Shown in pieces: positions 1-8,178 of a DNA stretch of 64,000 nucleotides. The notes beneath the pieces are model-generated. The model saw only the letters and a list, made by a program, of their open reading frames with translations, made no database searches and had not been told where the DNA came from. Positions within the stretch are counted from its first letter, which is position 1. Every line of letters starts with the position of its first letter. The translations under genes and the position numbers were made by a program. This DNA is from JBGPTK01 sp963797765 (GTDB taxonomy: Bacteria > Acidobacteriota > Terriglobia > Acidiferrales > UBA7541): the NCBI GenBank assembly GCA_963797765.1, contig CAWCQU010000002.1:1240001-1304000 (forward strand). Reading direction: 5' to 3'.

Positions 1-506
1 TCCGGTTTCCCGTTCACATCGCCTTGGAACGTGACGTTGAATGGAATGCCGGTCTGAAATGCGGCGGCCCCGGCGAACAGGGTCTTTTGCTCGCGATACT
101 GCTCGATGTAGTAATACGAGACCAGCTTTTCAGGCATCACCAACTGTTTGGCATTCGCCGCCGCCGGCAGATCGCGAAAAAGTCCCGCCCATTTCGTGCT
201 GTAGACATTTGTGGTCAGCCCAATTCCCAGTCCCATCGAAATGATGCAGACCAGCGCAAATCCAGGCGACTTGATCAGCGCCCGCATCGCATATCGCATA
301 TCGCCGCGCATTTCGCTGAGGTATTCGATCGGTACGCGAATCGCGATGTCCGCGATCAGCCGGATCAGCCCCGCCACTCCATGCCTTTTGGCAATCTCTT
401 CCACGACGTCCTCCCCGAGTTGCGTCATCTCTGGGCCATAAGCCAATTTGAATTCGTGAGGAAAAGCTTCCGCCAGCCGCCGGTAGATCCGCCATGCAAC
501 ACTCAT
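1..506 (-). CDS. ADOP-family ABC transporter permease (FtsX/MacB-like), N-terminal part only
   Basis: The reverse strand reads from ATG at 506 without a stop to the window edge, so the C-terminal part is missing. The first 80 residues (starting MSVAWRIYRRLAEAFP) form the soluble extension seen in acidobacterial duplicated orphan permeases. They are followed by GDMRYAMRALIKSPGFALV, the usual entry into the first membrane helix of MacB/FtsX permeases, and then a periplasmic segment. The start overlaps the stop of the upstream PadR gene as ATGA, so the two are translationally coupled. This family is usually an orphan permease without its own ATPase and its substrate is unknown. The family call is firm; the function is not. 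Confidence 0.85.
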   Translation of the reverse strand, partial: MSVAWRIYRRLAEAFPHEFKLAYGPEMTQLGEDVVEEIAKRHGVAGLIRLIADIAIRVPIEYLSEMRGDMRYAMRALIKSPGFALVCIISMGLGIGLTTNVYSTKWAGLFRDLPAAANAKQLVMPEKLVSYYYIEQYREQKTLFAGAAAFQTGIPFNVTFQGDVNGKP

Positions 507-856
507 TCCGTCACCATGGATTGCTTGATTCGAATCGTGCGGACCAATTCCTGCAGGCGGTCACATTCCGCGTCGAGCACACGCTTGCCGAGGGCCGTGA
601 GCCGGTAATAGCGGCGTCGCGCGTCGTCCAATTCCGGCGCGGGCCGTTCGTCGGATTCCTCGATCAGTTCCGCCTCGATCAGCCGCTTGATCGAACCATA
701 GAGCGTGGCCGGCCACAGCTTCACTTTTCCGGTAGTGCGATTCAGTACGTCCTGCATGATTCCATAGCCGTGCTGCTCTCCACCGGCAAGCGACATCATG
801 ATGTGAAACCAATGGGGCTTGAGTGGAAGAAACTTTTGAGATTCGGTATCAGTCAT
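503..856 (-). CDS. PadR-family transcriptional regulator
   Basis: This 117-residue protein has the PadR winged-helix pattern: HIMMSLAGGEQHGYGIMQDV, then LWPATLYGSIKRL (recognition helix) and YYRLTALGKRVL (wing). A longer ATG at 928 exists, but its first 24 codons read through an AT-rich palindromic promoter-like stretch, so the ATG at 856 is preferred. It overlaps the downstream ADOP permease by 4 nt. PadR next to an ADOP permease is a recurrent acidobacterial pair, in which the regulator is presumed to control its own operon; the ligand is unknown. Confidence 0.9.
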   Translation of the reverse strand: MTDTESQKFLPLKPHWFHIMMSLAGGEQHGYGIMQDVLNRTTGKVKLWPATLYGSIKRLIEAELIEESDERPAPELDDARRRYYRLTALGKRVLDAECDRLQELVRTIRIKQSMVTE

Positions 857-892
857 AGGAAATATATATCTAATAGCATATATATATGTCAA
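857..892 (-). promoter_or_regulatory. AT-rich promoter/operator candidate for the PadR-ADOP pair
   Basis: Immediately upstream of the PadR start is a run of overlapping ATATAT and TATATA blocks on both sides of a central CTATTAG/CTAATAG. It is far more AT-rich than its surroundings and roughly symmetrical. PadR proteins usually bind imperfect palindromes over their own promoters, so autoregulation here is inferred. Confidence 0.4.
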
Positions 893-1011
893 GAGAATTA
901 TGACGGATTGTTGAGGTTTTGGGCTCATCTGGCAGATGGGCCACAGGCAAGCTTAAGATCGCGGTATGAATCGACTGGCCCAGGGGGGAAACGGTCTAGT
1001 TTCGGAAGGGA

Positions 1012-2394
1012 TTAGGAGACGAAGGCGCAGCCTATCCTGGAGCGCTGGGTTTCGGTTTTTAGGACGTAGACTTTTCGGAGGCTTACGCGGACTGGGGGCA
1101 GGATGGGGACGTGGAGGATGGCGTGGAATTGGTTTGGAAGGTCGTCGGGATTATCGACTTGGATGGCTACGCCGCCATAGCTTAAGTCGATCACTTGCGC
1201 GCTATTTCCCGTGCCTTCGCCTAACGTGGCGTAAGCGCGCGTGCCGGATAGCGAAACGCGTTCCCATTTGCGCTGCTCGCGGGCGCCCGGTTGCTGGGCG
1301 GGCGTGAACGTGGGCGCCGGCCCGGGTTCTGATTCCCGTGCTTTTGCCGGAACACCGAACGGTGACGGCATCTCGCGGGGGATGGGAACCTCGCGCGGAA
1401 CAAAATTTTCACGCGGTGGAGGGGTGACGCGCGGAACGGGAATTTCACGTGGCGCGGCTTTTTCCTCGGGCGTAATTTTTTCGCGCGTGATGAAGGGCTC
1501 GCGCGCTTCCGGAATTTCGGGAGCGGCAGGCGCGGCATGCTGAGAAGCCGCTTCCCGGGGGGTGGGGGGCCTTTCGAGCTCAGCGGCTCGAGATTGCGAT
1601 CGAGAGGACTTCTTTTGATGATAGAGCCGCTCGTCCGCCAGCTTTAAAAGGGTTTCTTTTTGCTCGCCATCTTGCGGGTGAACGGAGATGCCGAAATCCA
1701 AGGAAATCGGAATATCGAGGTTCAGTGATTTTACCGCTGCTTCGTAGGCGGCGCGAATACGGCGGCAAAGAGTGGCGGCCTGTTCGGGATCGGCTTGCGG
1801 CAATAGCAGGGCGAATTCATCTCCGCCATAGCGAAACGCAAAATCGGAAGCGCGCAATGTTTTTCGCAGAGTGGTGGCGGCGGTTTGAAGAATCTGATCG
1901 CCTTGCATGTGGCCGTAGCGATCATTTACATCCTTGAAATCGTGCAAATCGAGAATCGCCAGCGCCAGATGCTGGCCATAGCGGCGCGCACGGTTCAGTT
2001 CTTTTTCGCAATATTCCTCGAAGAGGCGGCGATTATAGAGGCCGGTGAGGGGATCGGTGGAAGCGTTGTTCTGCAATTTTTTTAGTTCGCCGTACTCCAT
2101 CAGAATGGGAACGCGCAGATAGTCCGAGGATGCCAGGACATCCACCATGGCGGTGCGCATGGAAATGCGCTTGCCCAGGCTTTCGGAAAGTTCCTGGCGG
2201 CGCACCAGAATTTGATCCCAGTAGAGGAGCGCTTGCTCGTCCTCCAATTCTAATTGGGCCATCGTTTTGAAAAAACGTTGCAGGAATTGGGCGCGCGCGG
2301 GCTTCTCGACCGTTTCGAGGGTTTCGACCAACAAATCAAGAAACGAGTCTTCCGCTCTGGATTGCTGTTTAGGCAAATCGCCGGGCTGGGGCAT
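1012..2394 (-). CDS. Diguanylate cyclase with C-terminal PilZ domain
   Basis: The 460-residue protein starts with about 105 helical residues without a recognised sensor domain. A GGDEF domain follows at about 110-270 with an intact GGDEF at about residue 190, and an RASD inhibitory site five residues before it, so it should make c-di-GMP and be product-inhibited. A proline-rich linker (about 275-365) repeats PRE-type units. The C-terminus is PilZ-like, with RKWERV and DLSYGGVAI standing for the RxxxR and DxSxxG c-di-GMP contacts, though the first motif is degenerate. A TTG one codon upstream (2397) could also start translation. It probably makes and reads the second messenger that the neighbouring PilZ proteins sense. 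Confidence 0.9.
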   Translation of the reverse strand: MPQPGDLPKQQSRAEDSFLDLLVETLETVEKPARAQFLQRFFKTMAQLELEDEQALLYWDQILVRRQELSESLGKRISMRTAMVDVLASSDYLRVPILMEYGELKKLQNNASTDPLTGLYNRRLFEEYCEKELNRARRYGQHLALAILDLHDFKDVNDRYGHMQGDQILQTAATTLRKTLRASDFAFRYGGDEFALLLPQADPEQAATLCRRIRAAYEAAVKSLNLDIPISLDFGISVHPQDGEQKETLLKLADERLYHQKKSSRSQSRAAELERPPTPREAASQHAAPAAPEIPEAREPFITREKITPEEKAAPREIPVPRVTPPPRENFVPREVPIPREMPSPFGVPAKARESEPGPAPTFTPAQQPGAREQRKWERVSLSGTRAYATLGEGTGNSAQVIDLSYGGVAIQVDNPDDLPNQFHAILHVPILPPVRVSLRKVYVLKTETQRSRIGCAFVS

Positions 2395-2799
2395 CAATTG
2401 TTATCCCATTCTAAGCTTTAGCTTAGAGAGATACATGCAGGGCGGAAGTGTAAGTGCAAGGCTAAGGCCAATTAAGAGGGAAAACGAATATTGTCCAAGG
2501 CTGTAACCCATTGTTTATGAAAAACTTATGGAAGCCGTGTGGGTGACTTTGGAAAGCCATTCTAAGATGGGAACGAAAAGAGAACTGGCGTGCTCTTTCG
2601 CTCCGTAGAAATGCAACTAAATGCAGACAGACGAGCGGCTGGAACAGGCTCGCCGTGCCGCCCTTCGCGACCGAAACCGTTGGGACGCCTCGGTCAAAGT
2701 CATCGAGGTGCAAAAAAACGCACAAATTGGGCGAACGTGGCAGGGACCCACAAATGCGAGAAGCAATCCAAATTAGTAATGGAGACAGAACAGGCGCGG
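2395..2799. other. Intergenic region with one weak small ORF
   Basis: There is no confident gene between the GGDEF-PilZ and PilZ genes. The stretch at 2395-2620 is AT-rich relative to its neighbours and shows no clear promoter. A small plus-strand ORF at 2621-2776 is listed separately. Confidence 0.5.
2621..2776 (+). CDS. Possible small hypothetical protein (51 aa)
   Basis: ATG at 2621 opens a 51-residue frame beginning MQTDERLEQARRAALRDRN and ending in an Asn/Pro-rich tail. The first half is charged and looks helical. There is no good Shine-Dalgarno sequence and no family was recognised. It lies opposite in strand to both neighbours. It may be a chance ORF; composition is the only support. 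Confidence 0.25.
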   Translation: MQTDERLEQARRAALRDRNRWDASVKVIEVQKNAQIGRTWQGPTNARSNPN

Positions 2800-3123
2800 C
2801 TAGTCGAGCGGCTTGAGGAATTCGACGCCTACGAGCGTCATATCTCCTGCTGCCTGCAAGCGGCGGACGCGCGCCTGAATGGGAGCCATGGCGGCAGGAA
2901 TCATGCCGGCGGAAGACGGAGGTGGCGCAGGAATTGTGAGAGACAGCAGTTCATTGGGCTGGATTGAGCGAGAACTGGCCAGGAATGCTCCGCCGGAGCT
3001 AATGTCGAGAGTTTTGGAAAGATCCAGGAAATCTTCGCCATAGCTGTCTGTGCCGCGGATGAACATAGGTACTTGTAAATGGAGCCTGGGAGAGCGGCGC
3101 CGCTCCGCTGGATAAGAACTCAT
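2800..3123 (-). CDS. Stand-alone PilZ domain protein
   Basis: The 107-residue protein is a single PilZ domain, with RRRSPRLHLQVP near the N-terminus (RxxxR) and LDISSGGAFLA (DxSxxG) in the middle, as required for c-di-GMP binding. The ATG at 3123 has GGAAGG upstream at about 11 nt; a GTG at 3132 lies almost on top of that Shine-Dalgarno sequence and is less likely. A perfect GGGAAAA-G-TTTTCCC inverted repeat sits 23 nt upstream (3146-3160). It is probably an effector for c-di-GMP in this EPS-linked block; its partner is unknown. Confidence 0.9.
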   Translation of the reverse strand: MSSYPAERRRSPRLHLQVPMFIRGTDSYGEDFLDLSKTLDISSGGAFLASSRSIQPNELLSLTIPAPPPSSAGMIPAAMAPIQARVRRLQAAGDMTLVGVEFLKPLD

Positions 3124-3145
3124 ACCGATCACATCCTTCCGCGAG

Positions 3146-3160
3146 GGGAAAAGTTTTCCC
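3146..3160. promoter_or_regulatory. Perfect inverted repeat GGGAAAA-G-TTTTCCC
   Basis: A 15-bp perfect palindrome with a single central base lies between the divergent PilZ gene (minus) and the histidine kinase (plus). The same half-site recurs at 11743, 27664 and 42482, upstream of EPS genes, so it is a candidate binding site for one of the local activators. Confidence 0.5.
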
Positions 3161-3365
3161 TGCGCTGGTACCGGTGCACTAGTACGTAGTTACATAGGCA
3201 CTTTTGATGCTAACCCGTCGTTTCCTTTTGGCAGACTTCCAAGATGATGGTTCAAAGCAATTTACGGCCATTCGACGAAAAGGAATGAAATTTGGTACCG
3301 ATGCGTTACTAGGCGATTCGCTCCCTAGGTTTTCAACATATGTGCAAAATAGGACTCATGGTCCA

Positions 3366-3394
3366 TTGACACTTGCTTTTCCCTTTGCGACTAT
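3366..3394 (+). promoter_or_regulatory. Sigma-70-type promoter candidate for the kinase-regulator operon
   Basis: TTGACA (3366-3371) and GACTAT (3389-3394) are separated by 17 nt. Transcription would start near 3400, which rules out the TTG at 3373 as the kinase start and favours the TTG at 3484. Nothing else was seen at 3161-3365. Confidence 0.45.
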
Positions 3395-3483
3395 CAGTTC
3401 CGGTTCGTCCCCCACAAGAGAAAACCTTTACCTTCAAATTCAAACATAAGGGAAGAATCCGGCTGCGCGACGGGAGAAACCGT

Positions 3484-4701
3484 TTGGACAAAAGCTCTAC
3501 CATCGAGCAAAAGGCTACTAGTGCGGGCGTTTTCCACTTAATGGCCAGCTTGCTGGACGCGCTGGACCGCCCTCTTCTTGTCGCGGATCGCACCGGACAG
3601 GTGATCTTCGCGAATCTGCACGCACAGGACCAACTCTCTACGGACCACACCTCGGCATCCGGCACGCTCAATCTTTTCAAGGATTTACTGCATGTGAATG
3701 CGCAAGAAGTGATGGGGCAATTGGAACGTGGCGAACAAGAGTTGAATCTGCTGATCAAGTGTCCGGAAGGAGACTGCCGGGCGCGAATCCGGTGGCTGCC
3801 GGAGCCGGACTGGCTGGTGGCCTATGTGGAAGCAGCGCCAGTAGATACTCCGTCCGATGAAGCGGAGATGCGGCAGACCGTTCAGGAATTGATGCAGGAA
3901 CGGGAAATTACCTACCGAAACCTGCTGGCGGCATATCTGCGGCTGCAAGAAGTGAACCGGCAGAAAACCGTGTTTCTGGCCTCAGCGGCCCATGAATTGA
4001 AAACGCCGCTCGCGGTGATGAAAGGTTATTACGACCTGCTGCTGACCGGTTCGCTGGGAAAGTTGAACGAAAAGCAGCGGGAAATTCTGGAGGAATCGAA
4101 GGAAAGTTGCGACCGGCTGGTGCGATTGGTTTCCATGTTCCTGAATTATTCGGCGCTGGAAAGCGGGAAACTGGTGCTGCAGATGCGCGATAACGATCTG
4201 CGCGATTGCGTGCAGGACCTGGTTTGCCGCTGGCAGGATCCTTTCCAACGAGCGAAGGTGCGGCTGGAAATACAGATTTCTCCCGAACTGCCGATCTTCA
4301 AGTTTGATTATCCAAAAATTCAGCAGTGCGTGGCCAATCTGATCGATAACGCGCTCAAACACACGCCGGCTGGCGGAAGCGTTACATTGCGCGCCGCTCC
4401 CTACTTCTGGGAACGGCGGATTACGGAAGCTGCTCCGAACGCCGAGCGGCGCCGCAGCCGTGAGCTGCAGACAAACAGCGTGCTGGTGTCTGTTTCCGAC
4501 ACGGGAGTGGGCATCGCGGTGGAATATCACCAGGAAATTTTTGAGGAGTTTGTCCGCGTCGATCCCTCGACTTCGGGAATGGGATTGGGGCTGGCGATCA
4601 CCAAGCGATTGATTCAGGCGCACCGTGGAAAGATCTGGGTGGATAGCGAACCGGGACGCGGCAGCACTTTTAAATTACTGCTACCCACGAACTTGGAGTG
4701 A
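3484..4701 (+). CDS. Cytosolic sensor histidine kinase (PAS-like, HisKA, HATPase_c)
   Basis: With the TTG at 3484 (GGGAG Shine-Dalgarno 6 nt upstream) the protein has 405 residues. Residues about 20-118 resemble a PAS domain (ALDRPLLVADRTGQVIFAN). A helical linker follows, then HisKA with the phospho-acceptor His in SAAHELKTPLAV (about 170). The HATPase domain has N-box NLIDNALKH (about 289), DTGVGI and GMGLGLAITKRL. No membrane helix or signal peptide is visible, so it senses something in the cytosol. The partner response regulator starts 49 nt downstream. It resembles in arrangement the PrsK/PrsR pair of PEP-CTERM bacteria but lacks the membrane N-terminus, so it is not given that name. An ATG at 3541 would remove part of the N-terminus. 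Confidence 0.9.
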   Translation: MDKSSTIEQKATSAGVFHLMASLLDALDRPLLVADRTGQVIFANLHAQDQLSTDHTSASGTLNLFKDLLHVNAQEVMGQLERGEQELNLLIKCPEGDCRARIRWLPEPDWLVAYVEAAPVDTPSDEAEMRQTVQELMQEREITYRNLLAAYLRLQEVNRQKTVFLASAAHELKTPLAVMKGYYDLLLTGSLGKLNEKQREILEESKESCDRLVRLVSMFLNYSALESGKLVLQMRDNDLRDCVQDLVCRWQDPFQRAKVRLEIQISPELPIFKFDYPKIQQCVANLIDNALKHTPAGGSVTLRAAPYFWERRITEAAPNAERRRSRELQTNSVLVSVSDTGVGIAVEYHQEIFEEFVRVDPSTSGMGLGLAITKRLIQAHRGKIWVDSEPGRGSTFKLLLPTNLE

Positions 4702-4750
4702 GCAGGAATTAATAAAATCGAGCGAATTTAGAAACCGAGGAAGGAAATAA

Positions 4751-6211
4751 ATGGCGCTGAAAGAAAAGATCCTGGTGGTGGACGACGAACCGAGTATTCG
4801 CAAATACCTGCAGACCCTGCTGGAGGTGGATGGCTTCGAAGTTTCGGCGGTGTCCAGTGGAAAAGAAGCGCTGGAGCGAGTGACCAGCGGCGACCGGCCG
4901 GATTTCATCATTCTGGATGTGCTGATGCCAGAAATGGATGGCCTGGAGACACTGCAACGGCTTTTGCAATCGGATCGCACGCTCAACATCGTGATGCTTT
5001 CCTGTTCGAATGAAGTGGGCACAGTGGTGGAGGCGATTCGGCTGGGCGCGCAGGATTACCTGACCAAGCCATTCGAAAAGCCCGAGCTGGAAGCCACTTT
5101 GCTGAAGTGCCGGCAGAAAAAAGAATTGAGCGCGGAAAATAAAGCTCTGCGCGAATATTGCGAGCAATTGACCGAGGATCTTTCGTTTTTAGCCGCCAGT
5201 CCTCAGATGCTGAAAATTCGCCAGCAAATTCTGCAGATCGCTCCGGTGGATGTGCCGGTATTTATCAGCGGAGAAAGCGGAGTGGGCAAAGAAGTGGTGG
5301 CGCGGATGATTCATCTGCGTTCCACTCGACGGCAGCAGCCCTTCGTCAAGGTAAACTGCGCGGCGCTGCCCGGTGAGTTGCTGGAATCGGAACTTTTCGG
5401 CTACGACCAGGGCGCATTCACTGGTGCGGTTCGCGCCAAGCCTGGAAAATTTGAACTCGCAAACAAAGGCACAATTTTCCTCGACGAAATCGCGGAAATG
5501 AGCCCTCATTTGCAGGCCAAATTGCTGCACGTGCTGCAAGACAACCAGTATTCGCGCCTGGGTGGGCGATCCGTGATCACCACGGACGTGCGAGTGCTGG
5601 CCGCGACCAACATGAATGTGCAGGACGCCATGCGTTCCGGCCGCTTCCGCGAAGACCTCTATTACCGGTTGAATGTGCTCTCGATTCATATTCCGCCGCT
5701 GCGCGAGCGCACCGGAGAAATCCCGCTGCTGTTCCGGCATTTCCTGGTGAAGTACAGCGAGAAATTCCAGAAGACGGCGCCCGATCCTTCGACGCACCTG
5801 CTGGAAGCGGCGCTGCGCTATCCGTGGCCGGGCAATTTGCGCGAGTTGGAAAATTTCGTGAAGCGCTACGTGATTCTGGAAGATGACGAAGGCAGTTTCC
5901 GCGAATTGCTGGAAATGGCCGCAACCCAGCAGCGTCTTACTCCGCGGCATACGGAAGAACAAGTGACGCCCACGCGCGAACAAGGCGGCTTGAAAGCGTT
6001 GGTGCGCGGCTTGAAAGATGAAGCGGAGATGGAAGCGATCGCTGACGCGCTGGAGAAAACAAATTGGTGCCGAAAAGATGCCGCACGCATGCTTGGCATA
6101 AGCTACAAAGCATTGCTTTATAAAATGCGGCAGTTCAACCTGGACCCGGGGCGGGCGGCGCGCAACGCTCGCGCGGCTGAGGTGCCTGCGCCGGTTACAA
6201 ACGACAATTAG
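4751..6211 (+). CDS. NtrC-family sigma-54-dependent response regulator
   Basis: This 486-residue protein has the full NtrC layout. The receiver domain (about 5-120) has acidic DDE at 11-13, phospho-acceptor Asp56 and Lys106. The AAA+ domain has GESGVGKE (174-181), the sigma-54 contact loop GAFTGA (221-226) and Walker B TIFLDEI. A Fis-type helix-turn-helix lies at the C-terminus (CRKDAARMLGISYKALLYKM). A strong Shine-Dalgarno sequence (AGGAAGGA) precedes the ATG. It should be phosphorylated by the kinase encoded just upstream and then open sigma-54 promoters. Likely targets are the EPS genes to the right, many of which carry -24/-12 elements; that link is inferred. Confidence 0.95.
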   Translation: MALKEKILVVDDEPSIRKYLQTLLEVDGFEVSAVSSGKEALERVTSGDRPDFIILDVLMPEMDGLETLQRLLQSDRTLNIVMLSCSNEVGTVVEAIRLGAQDYLTKPFEKPELEATLLKCRQKKELSAENKALREYCEQLTEDLSFLAASPQMLKIRQQILQIAPVDVPVFISGESGVGKEVVARMIHLRSTRRQQPFVKVNCAALPGELLESELFGYDQGAFTGAVRAKPGKFELANKGTIFLDEIAEMSPHLQAKLLHVLQDNQYSRLGGRSVITTDVRVLAATNMNVQDAMRSGRFREDLYYRLNVLSIHIPPLRERTGEIPLLFRHFLVKYSEKFQKTAPDPSTHLLEAALRYPWPGNLRELENFVKRYVILEDDEGSFRELLEMAATQQRLTPRHTEEQVTPTREQGGLKALVRGLKDEAEMEAIADALEKTNWCRKDAARMLGISYKALLYKMRQFNLDPGRAARNARAAEVPAPVTNDN

Positions 6212-6232
6212 TTCGGTCAGCTGCAAATTTTC

Positions 6233-6265
6233 GGGAGGCGGTGAATTGCCGCCTCCGTTTTTTTT
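6233..6265 (+). terminator. Rho-independent terminator
   Basis: A GGAGGCGG / CCGCCTCC stem with a 7-nt loop is followed by a run of T, 22 nt after the response regulator stop. It closes the kinase-regulator operon. Confidence 0.85.
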
Positions 6266-6688
6266 CGAGCTTGCTTCCGTTTCTACCCCAAACCAAATTG
6301 CAGTTTTCCTTTCGTAGATCAAGAGCAAATATTGCTTTTTTAGCGAGCGAACCCGCCGGCCGGCATTTGATTCCGTCGTTGGGTAAGGAAAAATCACTTC
6401 CTCGTCCGGTCCTCTACCACTGCAATAACTTTCACATTCAAGGCACAGCGCTTGTTCAAATGGCCATGTTGGCGGACAGCTCGCTGATCGGGATATCCAC
6501 AAGCGCGCCGCCATTTGTATTTGCGTGCTTAAAATAAATAATTCTGCATCTGCGACGGAATTCGGCGATAATCGCTACTCGCTGTGGTGAAAGGAGTTGC
6601 GGGGGCTATAAGAATGACGATCGAACATGGGCGTACCCACGAGCGGAAATCTAGTTTCTGAGAAGATCTTTATTCTTTGTGAAGCGTT
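6266..6688. other. Intergenic region, no gene seen
   Basis: Open frames here are short and unlike proteins. The only feature noticed is GGTAAGGAAAAATCACTTCC at about 6381-6400, a weak relative of the inverted-repeat motif found upstream of EPS genes. Confidence 0.4.
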
Positions 6689-6704
6689 TGGTATAGCGAT
6701 TGCT
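6689..6704 (+). promoter_or_regulatory. Sigma-54 promoter candidate TGGTATAGCGATTGCT
   Basis: GG and GC are at the exact -24/-12 spacing and TTGCT matches the -12 consensus. It lies 50 nt before the ATG of the PilZ gene at 6754. Confidence 0.55.
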
Positions 6705-6753
6705 GCGGTTAGAGTGGGGGAATTAAGCCTAATTTTGTCTAGGAGCAGCGGGG

Positions 6754-7086
6754 ATGACGGAGCGTCGCACAGCTCGCCGTTACGACTTGTCTCTTCCTGT
6801 CCATGTTCGGATTCCATTGAATCGGGAACCCGCATCGCACACAGGTCAGACACGTGACATATCCACCCGGGGGGTCTATTTTACTGTTAGTAAGGAACTC
6901 TTTCCCGGGACGGAACTCGATTTTACTTTGACTCTACCGGCCGAAATCACGCGTGGCACAGAAGTGTTTGTTCGCGCCCACGGGAAAGTGGTTCGGGTGG
7001 AAAAGAGAAGCGATGATGGCCACGAAACGATCGGGGTGGCGGCCGTTATCGAACGATACGATATCATCCGCGGTGAGCCCGTCTAA
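6754..7086 (+). CDS. Stand-alone PilZ domain protein
   Basis: The 110-residue protein has ERRTARRYDLSLPV (RxxxR) and TRDISTRGVYF (DxSxxG), so both c-di-GMP contact motifs are intact. An AGGAG Shine-Dalgarno sequence precedes the ATG by 9 nt. A sigma-54 promoter candidate lies 50 nt upstream, which would place this sensor under the same control as the EPS genes. Its partner protein cannot be read from the sequence. Confidence 0.9.
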   Translation: MTERRTARRYDLSLPVHVRIPLNREPASHTGQTRDISTRGVYFTVSKELFPGTELDFTLTLPAEITRGTEVFVRAHGKVVRVEKRSDDGHETIGVAAVIERYDIIRGEPV

Positions 7087-7230
7087 TAGGAAGTCTGAAG
7101 ACGGGGGATGGGCGGCTCGCCCACGTGAGCCGTTGTGTTCTTGGTTTCAAGCCCTTCTAAAATTCATGTATAGCGGACCACTATGGAATTCGTGTGCGTA
7201 TCTAAAGATTAGAGCGAGGAAAGGCGAACC

Positions 7231-7385
7231 CTTATGGATACCGCAGAGACGCCCCGATCAAAGACATCGGGGTGAACTCCGGGCGCAGAAAGATTGCACT
7301 GGCGAGAGGTTGCTAGAGAAGAATGCCTTGCGCGCATGGCTGGGTCGTCCTAACATGAAATCATCTTCTGTCCCAGGAGGGTCCG
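7231..7385 (+). other. Structured leader of the CBS-protein gene (unidentified)
   Basis: Between the PilZ and CBS genes (7087-7385) no protein gene was found. At 7252-7272 CCCCGAT and ATCGGGG form a 7-bp stem with a 7-nt loop. A GCCC just before it and a GGGC downstream could form an outer or competing stem. No T-run follows, so it is not a simple terminator, and no known riboswitch consensus was recognised. Confidence 0.3.
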
Positions 7386-7820
7386 ATGAATGTAGCGGAC
7401 CTGATTGCATCCCGCAAAGAAATTTATTCGCTTAGCGACGAAGCCACCGTCCACGATGCAGCACGCTATTTGCGCGATAAGAAAATCCGCGCTGCCGGCA
7501 TCTGCAATAAGGAAGGGAAGCTGGTAGGAGTGGTTTCGCAAAGCGACATTTCCGACAAGGTGGCTGCTGAGAATCGATGTCCGGCGTGGATGAAGGTGAC
7601 GGAAGTGATGACCGGAAATCTGGTTACGGTTCCGCCGGAGACGCCTTTAGATGCTTGTCTGCGGCTCATGGAGCAGCACAGCATTTATCACTTGCTGGTG
7701 GTTGACGAAAAAGGACGATACCGCGGCGCGATTTCGGTAAGCGACTTACTGACGGTGATTTCCTCGGATCACAAGGCTCGTGCGGACCTGCTGGAAGATA
7801 TAATCTTTCCGAAGCGATAA
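7386..7820 (+). CDS. CBS domain pair protein
   Basis: The 144-residue protein is two tandem CBS domains (about 8-62 and 75-135), seen in VHDAARYLRDKKIRAAGIC...GVVSQSDI and PLDACLRLMEQHSIYHLLVVD...GAISVSDLL. There is no attached enzymatic domain. CBS pairs bind adenine nucleotides and often regulate a partner, which is not identifiable here. AGGAGG lies 5 nt before the ATG, so the start is firm. Unlike its neighbours it shows no obvious EPS link. Confidence 0.92.
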   Translation: MNVADLIASRKEIYSLSDEATVHDAARYLRDKKIRAAGICNKEGKLVGVVSQSDISDKVAAENRCPAWMKVTEVMTGNLVTVPPETPLDACLRLMEQHSIYHLLVVDEKGRYRGAISVSDLLTVISSDHKARADLLEDIIFPKR

Positions 7821-7857
7821 CGATCCAGAAAATTTCCGAGCGGCAGAGTTCGGCCGT

Positions 7858-8178
7858 TTATTCGAGCAACCGCTTGAGGACTTGCACCAGGCGCGCTCGA
7901 GCCTCATAACCCATTCCCGTAAATTCCACTCCCATTCCGGCGCCTTTCTCGCTGTTGCGGACTATGGCGCGCGCGCGAACGTCGCCACCGGGCAATTGAA
8001 AAAATAATTTCAAGATCACACCGACCTGGGGCGGATCTGGAGTTTGGATGAATAACCCGCCGAGCCCCAGTGTTTCGATTTTCGAGACGATTCGATCGCC
8101 CGCCGTTTGCCAGGCGACCAGCACTCCTTTAGGCAAGCCGATCCGCGGATAGCGCCGCTCTTTCTTTTTGGTAATCAT
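7858..8178 (-). CDS. PilZ domain protein with a modified second motif
   Basis: The 106-residue protein begins with KKKERRYPRIGLPKG, which supplies the RxxxR element. The expected DxSxxG is replaced by ETLGLGGLFI, keeping the glycines but losing Asp and Ser. C-di-GMP binding may therefore be weak or altered. It is convergent with the CBS gene (37 nt between stops). Family membership is clear from length and both motif positions. Confidence 0.85.
   Translation of the reverse strand: MITKKKERRYPRIGLPKGVLVAWQTAGDRIVSKIETLGLGGLFIQTPDPPQVGVILKLFFQLPGGDVRARAIVRNSEKGAGMGVEFTGMGYEARARLVQVLKRLLE

Noticed and set aside
3240..3300. Minus-strand TGG...GC element (TGGCCGTAAATTGCT) before the PilZ gene at 2800-3123
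   Set aside because: GG and GC are one base too close for a standard sigma-54 promoter.
5189..6514. 441-residue open frame on the minus strand
   Set aside because: It lies opposite the response regulator gene, has His/Arg/Gln-rich shadow composition and no domain.
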